Positions 8,573 to 18,889 of a DNA stretch of 64,000 nt are shown here, piece after piece. The notes beneath the pieces are model-generated. The model ran no database searches and was not told where the DNA came from. It worked only from the letters and a program-made list of their open reading frames with translations. Both the position numbers and the translations under genes were made by a program. How positions within the stretch are numbered: the first letter of the stretch is position 1; the number at the start of each line of letters is the position of its first letter. The stretch spans positions 1 to 64,000 of the forward strand of contig DDLX01000026.1 of the NCBI GenBank assembly GCA_002340355.1. Direction: 5' to 3'. The DNA is from Cytophagales bacterium UBA2561. Lineage in GTDB: Bacteria > Bacteroidota > Bacteroidia > Cytophagales > Thermoflexibacteraceae.

Positions 8573-8923
8573 AACTTTTTTGTTTTTTAATTATGAGTTA
8601 GAAAGTTTGTTGATATTTATATGATGCAATTTTCATACGACAAAGGAAAAGATTTTTTATGAATAAATCAACAATCTTTCATGTATTCAATTAAATTTTT
8701 GCAAATTTTAAGAGTTTACCCTAAAAATATGAGAAAAAAACACTCTGAATGATTATTATATTTTATGTTTCTAACAAACGCTTATTTTCTAGAAGAGTAT
8801 GCTTGGTTATGATAGGAGTGAATTATTTGTATATTTTAAGAAAGATTTGACTTTTGTAAAGAAATATCTATGAATGCAAATTTTATTCAAAAGAGATGAA
8901 ATTTTAAGAACCTGATGAATATA
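8573..8923. other. Intergenic region without recognised genes
   Basis: This 351-base gap lies upstream of the YeeE/YedE pair and downstream of the hybrid kinase gene, both on the minus strand. It should hold the transporter promoter. I see no convincing consensus box, riboswitch fold or coding frame. Confidence 0.4.
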
Positions 8924-11900
8924 TTAATATTCAGCAAAAATATGAATCATTTCTCCTTTTGTTTCTTCATAAGTTAGATGTAATTTTTCGATATTCTGTG
9001 CTATATTTTCAAAATTTTTAGCCTTGAGTTCATCATTTACGACTTTACTTAATTCAAATAGTTTTGATGCTCCAATTGTACCTGAAAGCCCTTTTAAAGT
9101 ATGAATTCTTTTCTGGAGTTTGACCCAATTTTTAGTATTAAATGAAGTTTGACAATCATTTAGTAACTCCTCTGCATCAGTATAAAATGAATTAAATAAG
9201 TGCTTAACATATTCTTCATTTCCTTGGGCAAGCACTTTTATTTGATTAATGACATTCTGATTGACTAAAGCAATACTATTGGTATTTAGATGATTTCTTT
9301 CTTGATGTACTTTTTGAGCTTGTAAAATCACTTTTTTAGGGAGGTATTTTTTGACTTTTAAGAATAAATCTACAGGTTCAAAAGGTTTAGCAATATAATC
9401 GGTTAAGCCTAGTTTGATGTATCGTTCGGCATCACCTTCCATTGCATTGGCACTTAATCCAATAATTGGTGGACAAATTTGGTTACGCTTTCGATACTTT
9501 CTTTGAATTAATTTAGTAGCAATTACCCCATTCATTATAGGCATCTGAATATCCATAAAAATTAAGTCAAAGTCATTTTCTTTCACTAAATCTACTGCGA
9601 TTTTCCCGTTATCAGCTACAATTACCTGACAGCCTGCTTTTTCAAGATGAATTCGTACAACTTCCTGATTCACATAATTATCCTCTGCAATAAGAATATG
9701 AACATCGTCAAATTTTATCTGAATTTTTGGCGTTTCAGCATATACTTGGAGCGGTTTAATTTCTGAGTCAGTAGCTTCTCGGGTGGGCATCGTAAACCAA
9801 AATTCACTTCCTTTTTCTAAAACACTATCTGCCCCAATTCGACCATTCCATAATTTAACTAATTCTTGTGAAATGCTCAGCCCTAAACCTGTTCCTTTTT
9901 CTTTAGTATGTTCATCAGTTTGGACTTGATAAAATTTTTCAAACAATCGAGTCAAATGTCCTCTTCGAATTCCTTTCCCTGTGTCTTGGATTCGAATGTA
10001 AAGTAAGTTTTTTTCTATTTTAGGAATAAGCTGTACCTCCATTCTGACAAATCCTTGATCTGTAAATTTGACTGCATTGCCTAATAAATTGGTCATTACT
10101 TGTATTAGGCGATTTTCGTCACCGACTAAATAGCGAGGAACACTATCTGCTTTCTTAAATATTAATTCTAAGCCTTTTTGTAGGGCAAGTGCCTCAAATA
10201 ATCCTTCGACCATTTCGAACGTATGCCAAAAGTCAAATGGCACAAGATTCAATCTCAATTTTCCTGCTTCAAGCTTAGATAAATCTAAAATATCATTTAG
10301 GATAGCAAGTAAGTTTTTAGAACTTTTTTCAATGGTTTTAGCATAGCGATGTTGATTTTCATCCAGTTTTGTATTAAGTAAGAGTTGAGTCATTCCAATG
10401 ACCCCATTCATTGGTGTTCGGATTTCATGACTCATATTTGCCAAAAAATTAGTTTTGAATCGTAAAGAACGTTCAGCTAGTTCTCGTGCTTTCTTATTAA
10501 TTTCGGCTTGTTTTCGTTCGGCAATACTTCGTAAAACAGTTTGAATAACTTGCTCTTTTTCATAATTTACGGTTGTGGTGCTAATTTCTACTGGGATATT
10601 TTCACCATCAGCTGAGGTAATGTAAGATTCAAATGTATTATTCGGATTTAGGCGTAACAAACGATCGATACGGTGAGCTTGTGATTTCCCTGTTAGATCA
10701 TGCCATGTTTTAGTTAAGAGTTGTTCAGAAGTATAGTTTAACATCCGACAAGCTACACTATTCACTTCTATAAATTGTAGTTTTTTTGGTAAATTTTTAA
10801 GTAAAATAATAGCGTCGTTTCCACTATTAAATAGGGATTTATATCGTTTTTCTGATTGGGTAAGTGCCGTATGAGCTTCAACCATTTCAGTTACATCACG
10901 AGATGAAGTTTGTAAACTAACTACCTTTTTTTCATCATCATAAATGTATTTCATAATTGTATCGACCCAAATATATCCACGATGTTTCGTTAAGAAACGA
11001 TGAGTTAATTCAATTTCTTTTAAATTATTAGCAGCTTGTTTTTGAGATTCAATTTGCAAGTCGATTAAATCATCAGGATGAAAAAAATCTACTAAACTAC
11101 GTCCATACATTTGTTTTCGGTAATATCCTGTAAATCGCTCTGTAGAAGGACTCAAATAAGAAATTGTGCCGTCAGGCTTACTGAGGGTAATTAATTCACT
11201 AGAATTGTCAGCTAATAATTGTAATTGTTGACGATTTTCGAGGAAACCTTTTTGTAAAATAGAATGCTCTTTCTGTTGTCGTTCAAGATGATTACGCTCT
11301 TGTTGGAGCTGGTCGTATAATTGATTAATTCGCTTTTGTTTTGAAACACGCTGAGTAGTATCAATAAATGTAATAACTAGTCGTCTTACACGATTATTTA
11401 ACACATCATGTAATGGAATATAGTGGAATTCTCCATACCCTGTTTTCTCATTTCTTTGATAAGTGGCTTTAAACTTAACGGCTTTTCCCTGACAAGCTTT
11501 CCGAAAATGAAGCCGAAACTGCTCTATATTTTTTTGAGGAACTAGGCTCTCAATGTTAATATTTTCTTGTAATGTTTTCTTATAAAAAAACTGAATTAAG
11601 TGTTTAGCTCTGTTATTATAAATTAAAACTCGTCCGAAAGTATTCGTAATGATGGTTGCATTCTCATAGCTTTCTAAAACAGCACGTAAATTAATTCCTG
11701 CATTCTGCATCAACTTATCTTGATGTTGTTGCTCGGTAATATCTTCAGTAATACGTAAGATATGTGTTGGTTTTTGTGATTTATCTCTAAAAATACGGCG
11801 AGTGGTTTTGAAATACCGTAACTCTTGATTATGAAAAAAATTATATTGATGAATATGCTCTGTATCAGTTTGTAGTGCTTCTTCGTCTCGCAACTTATTG

Positions 11901-12082
11901 GTAATCGCATGATTAGAGGTATAAAGCTCATCATCATTTTTTCCTATAATGTACTTAGAGTCTGGGAAATCAAATAACTTAGCCTCTTTGATATTAGCAT
12001 AAATAAAGCATCCTGTTTGAACATTGATGACTGATACAGCATGTGGTATAGTCTCTAAAATCTGTTGAAAAAGTAACTCCAT
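8924..12082 (-). CDS. Four-PAS hybrid sensor histidine kinase with receiver and HPt domains
   Basis: The 1052-aa protein has no membrane segment. Its order is four PAS domains (about 1-115, 125-250, 285-400, 405-525; a short coiled coil at 250-280), then HisKA with FLANMSHEIRTPMNG (His552). Next come HATPase_c (N box NLLGNAVKF, DTGKGI and GTGLGLSIS), a receiver domain (from 791; phospho-acceptor Asp844 in IFMDIQMP), and an HPt domain with RIHTLKG (His994). All phosphorelay residues are present, so a complete His-Asp-His relay within one chain is expected. The final response regulator is not adjacent. It starts 15 bases after the outer-membrane protein gene at 12098 ends, suggesting co-transcription. 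The signal is unknown. Confidence 0.92.
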   Translation of the reverse strand: MELLFQQILETIPHAVSVINVQTGCFIYANIKEAKLFDFPDSKYIIGKNDDELYTSNHAITNKLRDEEALQTDTEHIHQYNFFHNQELRYFKTTRRIFRDKSQKPTHILRITEDITEQQHQDKLMQNAGINLRAVLESYENATIITNTFGRVLIYNNRAKHLIQFFYKKTLQENINIESLVPQKNIEQFRLHFRKACQGKAVKFKATYQRNEKTGYGEFHYIPLHDVLNNRVRRLVITFIDTTQRVSKQKRINQLYDQLQQERNHLERQQKEHSILQKGFLENRQQLQLLADNSSELITLSKPDGTISYLSPSTERFTGYYRKQMYGRSLVDFFHPDDLIDLQIESQKQAANNLKEIELTHRFLTKHRGYIWVDTIMKYIYDDEKKVVSLQTSSRDVTEMVEAHTALTQSEKRYKSLFNSGNDAIILLKNLPKKLQFIEVNSVACRMLNYTSEQLLTKTWHDLTGKSQAHRIDRLLRLNPNNTFESYITSADGENIPVEISTTTVNYEKEQVIQTVLRSIAERKQAEINKKARELAERSLRFKTNFLANMSHEIRTPMNGVIGMTQLLLNTKLDENQHRYAKTIEKSSKNLLAILNDILDLSKLEAGKLRLNLVPFDFWHTFEMVEGLFEALALQKGLELIFKKADSVPRYLVGDENRLIQVMTNLLGNAVKFTDQGFVRMEVQLIPKIEKNLLYIRIQDTGKGIRRGHLTRLFEKFYQVQTDEHTKEKGTGLGLSISQELVKLWNGRIGADSVLEKGSEFWFTMPTREATDSEIKPLQVYAETPKIQIKFDDVHILIAEDNYVNQEVVRIHLEKAGCQVIVADNGKIAVDLVKENDFDLIFMDIQMPIMNGVIATKLIQRKYRKRNQICPPIIGLSANAMEGDAERYIKLGLTDYIAKPFEPVDLFLKVKKYLPKKVILQAQKVHQERNHLNTNSIALVNQNVINQIKVLAQGNEEYVKHLFNSFYTDAEELLNDCQTSFNTKNWVKLQKRIHTLKGLSGTIGASKLFELSKVVNDELKAKNFENIAQNIEKLHLTYEETKGEMIHIFAEY

Positions 12083-12097
12083 GTTTTATAAATTCTT

Positions 12098-15000
12098 TTA
12101 AAAGTCATAGCCTAATGATAAGTAATATTGAGGAGAACCAATCGGGTTTACCGCTTTGTCTTCAATACTCCAAGCCACATCTAACTTGACATAATAGCCC
12201 AAAATGATCGTTCTTGCTCCAAAACCTGTACCTGCCAAAAATGGATTTTTGAATGTAGAAACTTGATAAGTGAAAGGACCCTCTTGCCCTTCGAAAGTAT
12301 TCAAGGCATTTTCTCGTTTAAAAGGACTGAGTCCTGTCCAAGCAGCTCCAGCATCCGCAAAGGCAACTAATTGTAAGTTTCTGAAAAAATTAGATGTTAT
12401 GGAGCTTTTATAAAAATATTTTAATAAAGGTAATCGAAACTCAATATTCCAAAGAATGTAATTATTCCCGAATAATTTGTTATAATTAAAGCCTCGTAAA
12501 TTGGTAATATATGGTACAAATAATAAATCTGAGTAGTCCTGTTCAGGAGTATTAGGATCAATCTCATAGGGATCTCCTTTAGGAATATCCGTTTCGTAAA
12601 AAGCCCAATTAGCTACACCACCAAGCCGAAAATTTTTCTTGGCTCGTCCTAAAAATCGACCATAAGCCATTCGACTAGCGAAAGTTAAGGCTCGTCCTAT
12701 TTTCTTGTAATAACGAGCATCAATATTAATATTTCCAAAACTTTTCTCTCGATTGCTCAAGCCAATATAGTTTTCATAGTTGATTCGGATTTTGAGACCA
12801 TCAGACATATTTACACCTGTGACTAAACTATTATCATATACAAATTTGACATTAAAGCCCATGTAATAAACATCCGTAGAAGGAATACTTTGGACTTGTG
12901 GATCAATGCTACTACTGGGATTAAAAGAAGTAGATGCTAAGAAAGGTGAAACCGTAAATCGACTCGTAATATTCAATGGAACCGAAACCGCTCCTTGTAC
13001 TTTATTAAGAGCATAGTGGTGTGTGAAAAAATAGTTAGGTGTATTACCTTGAGTTAGCGTGACTCTATCCAGTCGAAGGCGATAATCCAAACGGTTTTTA
13101 AGATACTCATATTCAATAAAATAACTATTATTCCGTAAATTTAATAAGTTAAAAATGCCAACATTCAGCTTATGATTTTCTAAGACATCGGTCATTCCTG
13201 CCTCAAAAACCAAACCTAAATTTCGCAACGGGTCGATATTAATTGACCAAATAATATTATCAATCCCGAATCTACTTTGATAAAGTTTAGGTTTCTTGAG
13301 ATGTAACCCTATTTTTTGAGGTTCAAGCAATAATTCTCGCTCGATAATTTCGTATTTATATCCGTTTTTGATGACTGTTCGATGTGGTTTTTGAATGTCA
13401 TTTTCTGAAGTATCAATTGAATTAGATGTAATCTTCTTAGGATATTTTGCCAATAATCGTCTGTCTGTCAGCTTTTTCTGTAAAGTTTGCGGGGTAAACT
13501 TGGCTTCATTGAAATCATAAGGTGCATCATAGAAAATGTGTTCACGTCCACGATAAAACAGGACATAAACAGGGCGATTTTTAACCCAATCAAAGGTTTT
13601 GATACTTTGGCGATAACGACTAATTTGTGTAGTTAGTTTTTTTCCAAAGTCATACCGAAATAAGTGCGTAACTCCCTGAATATCACTTTTAAAAATTAGC
13701 TCATTTGCTGTGATGGAAATAGGTTCAGTATCATTGGATAACGTATTGGTTAATCGCCGAATTTCTTCTGTTTCAGGATCAAAAATAAACAAATTAAACC
13801 ATCTAGCAAGATGAATATCTTTGGCTTGGGTAGTACGGTCAGAAGCAAAAATAATTTTGGTCGAATTTTTTAGAAATGTAGGAGTGAGTTCATCCGAAAA
13901 ATCATTTGTTACCTGCTGTAATCGACCACTTTCCAAGTCGTATTGGTAGAGGTCACTTTGTCCATTTTTCTCAGCACTTAAAATCAGTTGTGTACCATCG
14001 TCTGAGACATCAAAACTGAGAATATGAGCAAAATTTCCGATAAGCTTTCGTGTTTTTTTTCGTGTTTTGAGATTGTAAGTACGAAGAAAATGTTTCCCAT
14101 TTATAGCATTAATGACTAGCAGTTCTTGATTATTTTTCCATTGAAAAATAGGAATACGGTAGTCAATATCTTGATTAATAATCTTGTAACCTCCTTTGAG
14201 TACTTTACGCTCTTTTCCATTTTTTAAACTCTTGATTTTCAAATTATAAGCACCCTTATAATTTTCAGAATAGGCAATAAATTTTTCGTCTGGACTAATT
14301 TTTATAGCATTATAAATATAATTTTTATCATTTTTTTTGATTCTATTTTTATCATGGGGAAGGTCATATTTTTCCAGATGAGTTTGATATTGGTTCAAAT
14401 AAAAATTTTTCCAATTACCTAAGAATTGACCATATGACAATCCTAACGTATTTTGGATACTACTTTCTTCATTTTTAATAATTCGAGTTAGATTGAGGAT
14501 GCCTGCAATATTAGCAACTCCATATTCTTCAGCAATAAAATTCCAGATGGACTGTCCAATAAAAGTAGCATCCTTTCCTTTGAGTGCATCAAATTTTTTT
14601 ACCTTACGATTAAGTAATACATCCCGCATAAAATTATCCATTTCAGCACTCCAGCCTTCAGAAGCATAAGTTGCAGCTCCTGCCATAAACCACTCAGGTA
14701 AATTCAATAAATAAGAATTTTGTAAGACATCTCGCCAATTTCCACCGTACATCATTTCCGAAATCAAAATTTCTGAAATTTCTCGCTTGAGTTCTTTTCG
14801 GTACTGACCTTTTGTACCTGAAAATGCTACTTCAATTTCAGACTTGATAAAGTCGGTTTGTCCACCAATAGCAAAATCTTGATCATTCACACCAATGTTA
14901 CTTTGTTGGAGGTCGGTAATGGAATTATAAACAAAGACCTGAATCTTGGAATAGGGTGAAAACCCAATTAAATCAATGATGGTCGGGAAATCAGCTTCCG

Positions 15001-15205
15001 CATATTCGGCGGTTAATTGTGCTGTTTGGTAGCCTCCTTCATAGAAATAGATTTCAAAGTTTTGGGAACTAATATATTTCCAATCAAACTTTTTGTATTG
15101 TACTCTATTTTTACCATATTTATTCTGGACAAATTGCGCCTTTAAATAAGGTGAATTTGTGAATATAAAACTGATAATCAATAGAAAAATAAACTTATAT
15201 TTCAT
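12098..15205 (-). CDS. Large envelope protein: peptidase-MA-like, TolB-like propeller and BamA-like barrel
   Basis: I choose the ATG at 15203-15205 because it directly precedes the signal peptide (MKYKFIFLLIISFIF); upstream starts to 15277 would add a basic leader. The mature N-terminus resembles gluzincin peptidase-MA proteins (LPEWFMAGAATYASEGWS), but the expected HExxH is replaced by REISEILISE, so it is probably inactive. The middle (about 290-600) has repeated WD40/TolB blades such as PDEKFIAYSEN and DGTQLILSAEKNG. The C-terminal third is a beta-barrel with the RGFNYNKLFG block typical of BamA/surface-antigen barrels. It likely sits in the outer membrane; its role is unknown. Confidence 0.8.
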   Translation of the reverse strand: MKYKFIFLLIISFIFTNSPYLKAQFVQNKYGKNRVQYKKFDWKYISSQNFEIYFYEGGYQTAQLTAEYAEADFPTIIDLIGFSPYSKIQVFVYNSITDLQQSNIGVNDQDFAIGGQTDFIKSEIEVAFSGTKGQYRKELKREISEILISEMMYGGNWRDVLQNSYLLNLPEWFMAGAATYASEGWSAEMDNFMRDVLLNRKVKKFDALKGKDATFIGQSIWNFIAEEYGVANIAGILNLTRIIKNEESSIQNTLGLSYGQFLGNWKNFYLNQYQTHLEKYDLPHDKNRIKKNDKNYIYNAIKISPDEKFIAYSENYKGAYNLKIKSLKNGKERKVLKGGYKIINQDIDYRIPIFQWKNNQELLVINAINGKHFLRTYNLKTRKKTRKLIGNFAHILSFDVSDDGTQLILSAEKNGQSDLYQYDLESGRLQQVTNDFSDELTPTFLKNSTKIIFASDRTTQAKDIHLARWFNLFIFDPETEEIRRLTNTLSNDTEPISITANELIFKSDIQGVTHLFRYDFGKKLTTQISRYRQSIKTFDWVKNRPVYVLFYRGREHIFYDAPYDFNEAKFTPQTLQKKLTDRRLLAKYPKKITSNSIDTSENDIQKPHRTVIKNGYKYEIIERELLLEPQKIGLHLKKPKLYQSRFGIDNIIWSINIDPLRNLGLVFEAGMTDVLENHKLNVGIFNLLNLRNNSYFIEYEYLKNRLDYRLRLDRVTLTQGNTPNYFFTHHYALNKVQGAVSVPLNITSRFTVSPFLASTSFNPSSSIDPQVQSIPSTDVYYMGFNVKFVYDNSLVTGVNMSDGLKIRINYENYIGLSNREKSFGNINIDARYYKKIGRALTFASRMAYGRFLGRAKKNFRLGGVANWAFYETDIPKGDPYEIDPNTPEQDYSDLLFVPYITNLRGFNYNKLFGNNYILWNIEFRLPLLKYFYKSSITSNFFRNLQLVAFADAGAAWTGLSPFKRENALNTFEGQEGPFTYQVSTFKNPFLAGTGFGARTIILGYYVKLDVAWSIEDKAVNPIGSPQYYLSLGYDF

Positions 15206-15615
15206 TTTGGCAATGATTTTCATATGTAATTTACGATGCTTCTGTATGGGTGTTTTTGTCCTTAGGATATTAATCAAAAATCAGATTATATTTTGGTTTG
15301 TCCAAGACTCAGGAAGTTAGAAAAATTATAAAGCATAAACAAGTCCTAAATTGGGTTTGTTTCGCTTTTCATCCCTACGTATCAGAGCCGAATTGAAATA
15401 GGGGCAAATCTTTTAAAGATAAAAGAAGTAGGCAAATAGTGTCAGCTTTCTTACATTTCGTTCAAAAATTTTGCTGATTTCTTTAATTTGTAATACTATT
15501 AGGCTTTTTAATACAATAAAGTTACTTAGTTTTTTTGTAAGTTTGGGTATTGACAAAATAGATTTATTTTTTTAATTTCCTTGCAGGTTGATATTACACC
15601 AAAACCCAAAAACTA
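15206..15615. other. Divergent intergenic region
   Basis: This is the promoter region for the minus-strand envelope gene and the plus-strand fusion gene at 15616. TAAGTTTG at 15538-15545 matches the -7 consensus for the plus strand, but no clear -33 box accompanies it. I find no RNA gene. Confidence 0.35.
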
Positions 15616-17283
15616 ATGACTAACTCTGTTGATAAACAAAAGCCATCTATTACGGAATTGCCTCGTTCTATCCAAAATATTATTCGGGGTATTGAATCAG
15701 AAAAAAACCTTACGCACACTAAGCTTCGTAAAATTGTTAAGTATGCTCACGTACAAATCGAAGACCTAACTCCTTGGACGGATTACGAACACTCTCCCTT
15801 AGATAGTTATGGTAGAGTATCTATTTATGATGGTGGTTATTTTAATATTATGGTAATGTCTTGGTTACCAGGAGATTTTTCGGCGATTCACGATCACGGA
15901 AAAACCCTGTGGGGAGCTGTACAGGTTTTTGGCGAAGCCGAGCATGGTATTTTTTATGTACAAGATAGTGAAATTCGGACACTTTCCCGAGTTCAGATGA
16001 AACCTGGGCAAATTGTTGGTGTAACCCATGAGCTTGTTCATCAAATGGGAAATCCGACTGATAGAAAATACCCTAGTTTACATATTTACGGAAATGATGG
16101 AATAACACACGGTAAAATCACCGAAGAAGAACGGATTATCGATTTTGATGAAGATACGGTACAGCGAGCGGTTGGAGGAGCATTTTTTGCTTTACCTGAA
16201 GATGAAATCGTGCGCAGGGAGCCAGGATTAAATCCTGATTTCATGACGTGGCTTCGCAATACTACTGAGACTATTCGCCGTTTACGAACTGCAGATAAAG
16301 CGGGAGTTCCATGTTATAATAAAAACCTAAATAAGCTTATTTTCGATCTTTTCGATCCGCGCAGAGCGCAACAGTTTTTGCATGATTTGGAGGAAAACGT
16401 AGATGATAATGGACATAATACCAACTCTGCTACATGGAAGTTACTCAATCGAGAATTACAAGCAGGAGCAAAAATTCAAGCTGAAATTCAAGAGGACGAA
16501 GGTGGGATTACTCAGGATTCATTTTATACATATGCTGATTTATATGATGAAATTATTGGAAAGCCTTGTTTAGAAGGGTTTATGGGTAATTACCTACAAT
16601 TTTTTCAACAAAAGTATATTTCTGATTTAAGTCAAACCGAAATTATCTCCATTGGTTGCGGAACAGGTTTGATTGAACGATATATGATTGAGAATCTAGG
16701 GGTTAGATATGAAAATTTGTATGGAATTGATATTTCGGAAGCCATGATTCAGGTTGCCTCAAACTTTATCCGAGCTGAAGTTGGTGATGCCTTAACACTT
16801 GATCCTTCCATCCGAATGTGGGATATGGCATATAGTGGCTTAAATGTATTTCAATACTTAGATCATCAGTTTTTAGAAGATGTAATATCACAAACGGCTA
16901 AAATTATTAAGCCTAATGGTTATTTTGTAGGTGATTTTATTACACCTGACCATATTCGTTGGTATCCAAATGTAATTTATTCTCAGAATAAAGAAATTGT
17001 ATCTCTCCGAACTCCTCAGTTAATTGAAAAAGAAAACTGTATGTATCAACGTAGTCAAATCATGAACTTCAGTAGTCGAGGTGGGAAAATGCGGATTACG
17101 GATGAGGGTGTACATGACCGATTTTTGCCACCGTTAGGACGAGTGAGGTATTATTTTGAACGAGCCTTTGGTAAAGTTGATATTTTTGATGCTGTTTCCC
17201 TAGAACCTATTCCAAATACTGCAGATACTTGTCCTTCTACTCGTTATGTTGTTATTGCTCAACGTACTAAAGTAGAATCTTAG
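15616..17283 (+). CDS. Thiol-dioxygenase-like cupin fused to SAM-dependent methyltransferase
   Basis: Residues about 40-200 form a cysteine-dioxygenase-type cupin. SAIHDHGKTLWGAVQVFGEA gives the HxH pair (His92, His94), and THELVHQMGN gives the third iron ligand (His142), with spacing close to that of known cysteine dioxygenases. After a helical linker (205-295), residues about 300-550 form a class I methyltransferase with motif I IISIGCGTGLIE (344-355) and acidic motif LYGIDISEAM. The chain should therefore bind Fe(II) and SAM. The combination suggests oxidation and methylation of one thiol-containing metabolite; the substrate is unknown. It is cytoplasmic and stands alone, closed by the hairpin at 17323-17359. 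Confidence 0.8.
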   Translation: MTNSVDKQKPSITELPRSIQNIIRGIESEKNLTHTKLRKIVKYAHVQIEDLTPWTDYEHSPLDSYGRVSIYDGGYFNIMVMSWLPGDFSAIHDHGKTLWGAVQVFGEAEHGIFYVQDSEIRTLSRVQMKPGQIVGVTHELVHQMGNPTDRKYPSLHIYGNDGITHGKITEEERIIDFDEDTVQRAVGGAFFALPEDEIVRREPGLNPDFMTWLRNTTETIRRLRTADKAGVPCYNKNLNKLIFDLFDPRRAQQFLHDLEENVDDNGHNTNSATWKLLNRELQAGAKIQAEIQEDEGGITQDSFYTYADLYDEIIGKPCLEGFMGNYLQFFQQKYISDLSQTEIISIGCGTGLIERYMIENLGVRYENLYGIDISEAMIQVASNFIRAEVGDALTLDPSIRMWDMAYSGLNVFQYLDHQFLEDVISQTAKIIKPNGYFVGDFITPDHIRWYPNVIYSQNKEIVSLRTPQLIEKENCMYQRSQIMNFSSRGGKMRITDEGVHDRFLPPLGRVRYYFERAFGKVDIFDAVSLEPIPNTADTCPSTRYVVIAQRTKVES

Positions 17284-17322
17284 GATGCATAAGATGCTGA
17301 CTATTAATAAATTTTGATACCT

Positions 17323-17359
17323 AAAAACCCATCAGGCTTTAACAATCTGACGGGTTTTT
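17323..17359. terminator. Bidirectional terminator hairpin
   Basis: Arms AAAACCCATCAG and CTGACGGGTTTT pair with one A-C mismatch and are followed by T residues. They lie between the convergent ends at 17283 and 17371. The arm is nearly the same as in the hairpin at 25171. Confidence 0.75.
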
Positions 17360-17370
17360 ATTAAAAATTT

Positions 17371-18021
17371 TTAATTTCCTGTTTCTTCCCGTAAGCGTTG
17401 GATTTCTTCTTCGGTGAGAGCTTCAGTAATATCCTTACGAACATTATCTACATAAGATACAATCCAAGCATCTTTTAAGCCCATACTTCGGAGATGATTT
17501 TTGAAGTTTTTGGCTTCCCAATAATCTCGGAAATAACCTAAAGTGTATTTGTACTTTCCATCTACAATCTCACGTGCAACCATCTGCGAATTTCCAGAAC
17601 TCACATCGACATCCTTTGCCATATAACTAACTTGCACTTTGAAGATCCGTCCCTTTTTGTAGTCATCTGCTTTTTCTTCTGGATTGTCAGTGTTTTCGGA
17701 AACCCCCGCATTGGGATCTTCTAATAACTTATCTAATTCTTCCTGTAGCGCTTTGTTCTGTTTATTACGATACGTAAGCGTTTCTTTGATGTTATCTAAC
17801 TGAGCTTGTAAACCTTCATTTTCGGCAGGTAAAGCTTCAATTCCTTCGGTCATATCCTTGAATTTCAAGGGTTTTTCCATCATTTTCTTTTTGCGGGCTT
17901 TCCATTTTTTCTCCTCTTTTTTTTGTCGTTCCTTTTCTTTTTTGGACTGAGCTTGAGTTGGGAGAATGGTCAATATGCCCATTAACAGTATTAGAAATAA
18001 ATTTAGGATTTTAGGTCTCAT
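17371..18021 (-). CDS. SPOR-like coiled-coil envelope protein, paralogue 3 of 3
   Basis: A signal peptide (to TQAQ, about residue 25) is followed by a very Lys/Glu-rich stretch and a coiled coil (QLDNIKETL, QALQEELDKLL-type). A C-terminal SPOR-like fold spans about residues 124-200: FKVQVSYM, then YKYTLGYFRDYWEAKNFKNH. SPOR domains bind denuded peptidoglycan, so a periplasmic cell-wall role is plausible. It is the last of three tandem paralogues; such proteins are often misnamed ezrin/radixin/moesin family from the charged coil. Function is inferred only. Confidence 0.7.
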   Translation of the reverse strand: MRPKILNLFLILLMGILTILPTQAQSKKEKERQKKEEKKWKARKKKMMEKPLKFKDMTEGIEALPAENEGLQAQLDNIKETLTYRNKQNKALQEELDKLLEDPNAGVSENTDNPEEKADDYKKGRIFKVQVSYMAKDVDVSSGNSQMVAREIVDGKYKYTLGYFRDYWEAKNFKNHLRSMGLKDAWIVSYVDNVRKDITEALTEEEIQRLREETGN

Positions 18022-18100
18022 AAGGTTCTTGATTTTTTCCTTAAAAAATTCGTTTTATGTTAAAATTGTAGTGAGAAGATGACAAACTAAAATATAGAAA

Positions 18101-18763
18101 CTACCAATCATCTCCAGCATCTTCTTCCAGCATTTCTGATTCCACTGTTTCTTCATTTGTTTCCTGTACTTCTTTCATATCACTTCGTTCTCCATCTTTA
18201 TACAAGACTACGTAAACATCTGAAACTTTCATTGTTTTGATTTGATCTTGAAAGTTCATGGCTTGGTCTCGTTCTCGAAAACATCCCAAAGAATAAACCA
18301 AGCGACCATCCGTATCCTCTTCAATGCGATATCTTTTGCCATCTTCTCGAAACGAACCATCAATTTGTTGTTTTACACCGATTTGCACCTTGAAAACTGT
18401 ACCTCGACAATGACTTTCTTTCTCTGTAATATCGGCTTCATTGGCATCCATATCCATTGTTTTGCCTTGGCGTTCGGCTCTGATAGAGTCAATTTGTTTC
18501 CGTAAGTTACGTGCTTGAGCATCTTTGGTGTCTAATTGAGTCGCAATCTGTCGGATTTCTGAATTCAGTTTTCCTTTTGTGCGTTTGAGCGTATTATACT
18601 CATCTGAGACTCGTTTTAATTCGAGTGGTGGTGTGCTTTTTAGCTTTTTTTTCCAGACTTTTTCTTGTTGCTCCTGTTGTTTTTCAGGAGCTTCGCCTTG
18701 GGCGTATCCCATATTTGTTATCACCAAAACCAAAAGAAGAAGATATAAGGCTCTAATTTTCAT
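18101..18763 (-). CDS. SPOR-like coiled-coil envelope protein, paralogue 2 of 3
   Basis: At 220 aa it has a signal peptide ending at about GYAQG, the shared block VWKKKLKSTPPLELKRVSDE, and a coiled coil with LRKQIDSIRAER. The SPOR-like C-terminus reads FKVQIGVKQQIDG, then RLVYSLGCFRERDQAMNF. The tail is strongly acidic. It is closest to paralogue 1 at 18890-19573, with which it shares the KLxxTxPL and LRxQIDSI blocks. Gaps of 79 and 126 bases separate it from its neighbours, which are all on the minus strand. Confidence 0.7.
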   Translation of the reverse strand: MKIRALYLLLLVLVITNMGYAQGEAPEKQQEQQEKVWKKKLKSTPPLELKRVSDEYNTLKRTKGKLNSEIRQIATQLDTKDAQARNLRKQIDSIRAERQGKTMDMDANEADITEKESHCRGTVFKVQIGVKQQIDGSFREDGKRYRIEEDTDGRLVYSLGCFRERDQAMNFQDQIKTMKVSDVYVVLYKDGERSDMKEVQETNEETVESEMLEEDAGDDW

Positions 18764-18889
18764 GTGTTTGAATGTTTGTTCTCTTTAAATTTTTATATGA
18801 TATAAAGAGAATAGCATATTTCAAACCAAACTTGTTCAAGTGAAAGTTTCTCTCCAAATTTTCTTCCTAAAAAAAGCCTTTTCTTTATT

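Noticed and set aside
8573..8923. Riboswitch or small RNA upstream of the sulfur transporter pair
   Set aside because: The region is uniformly AT-rich; I found no stable long stem and no consensus motif.
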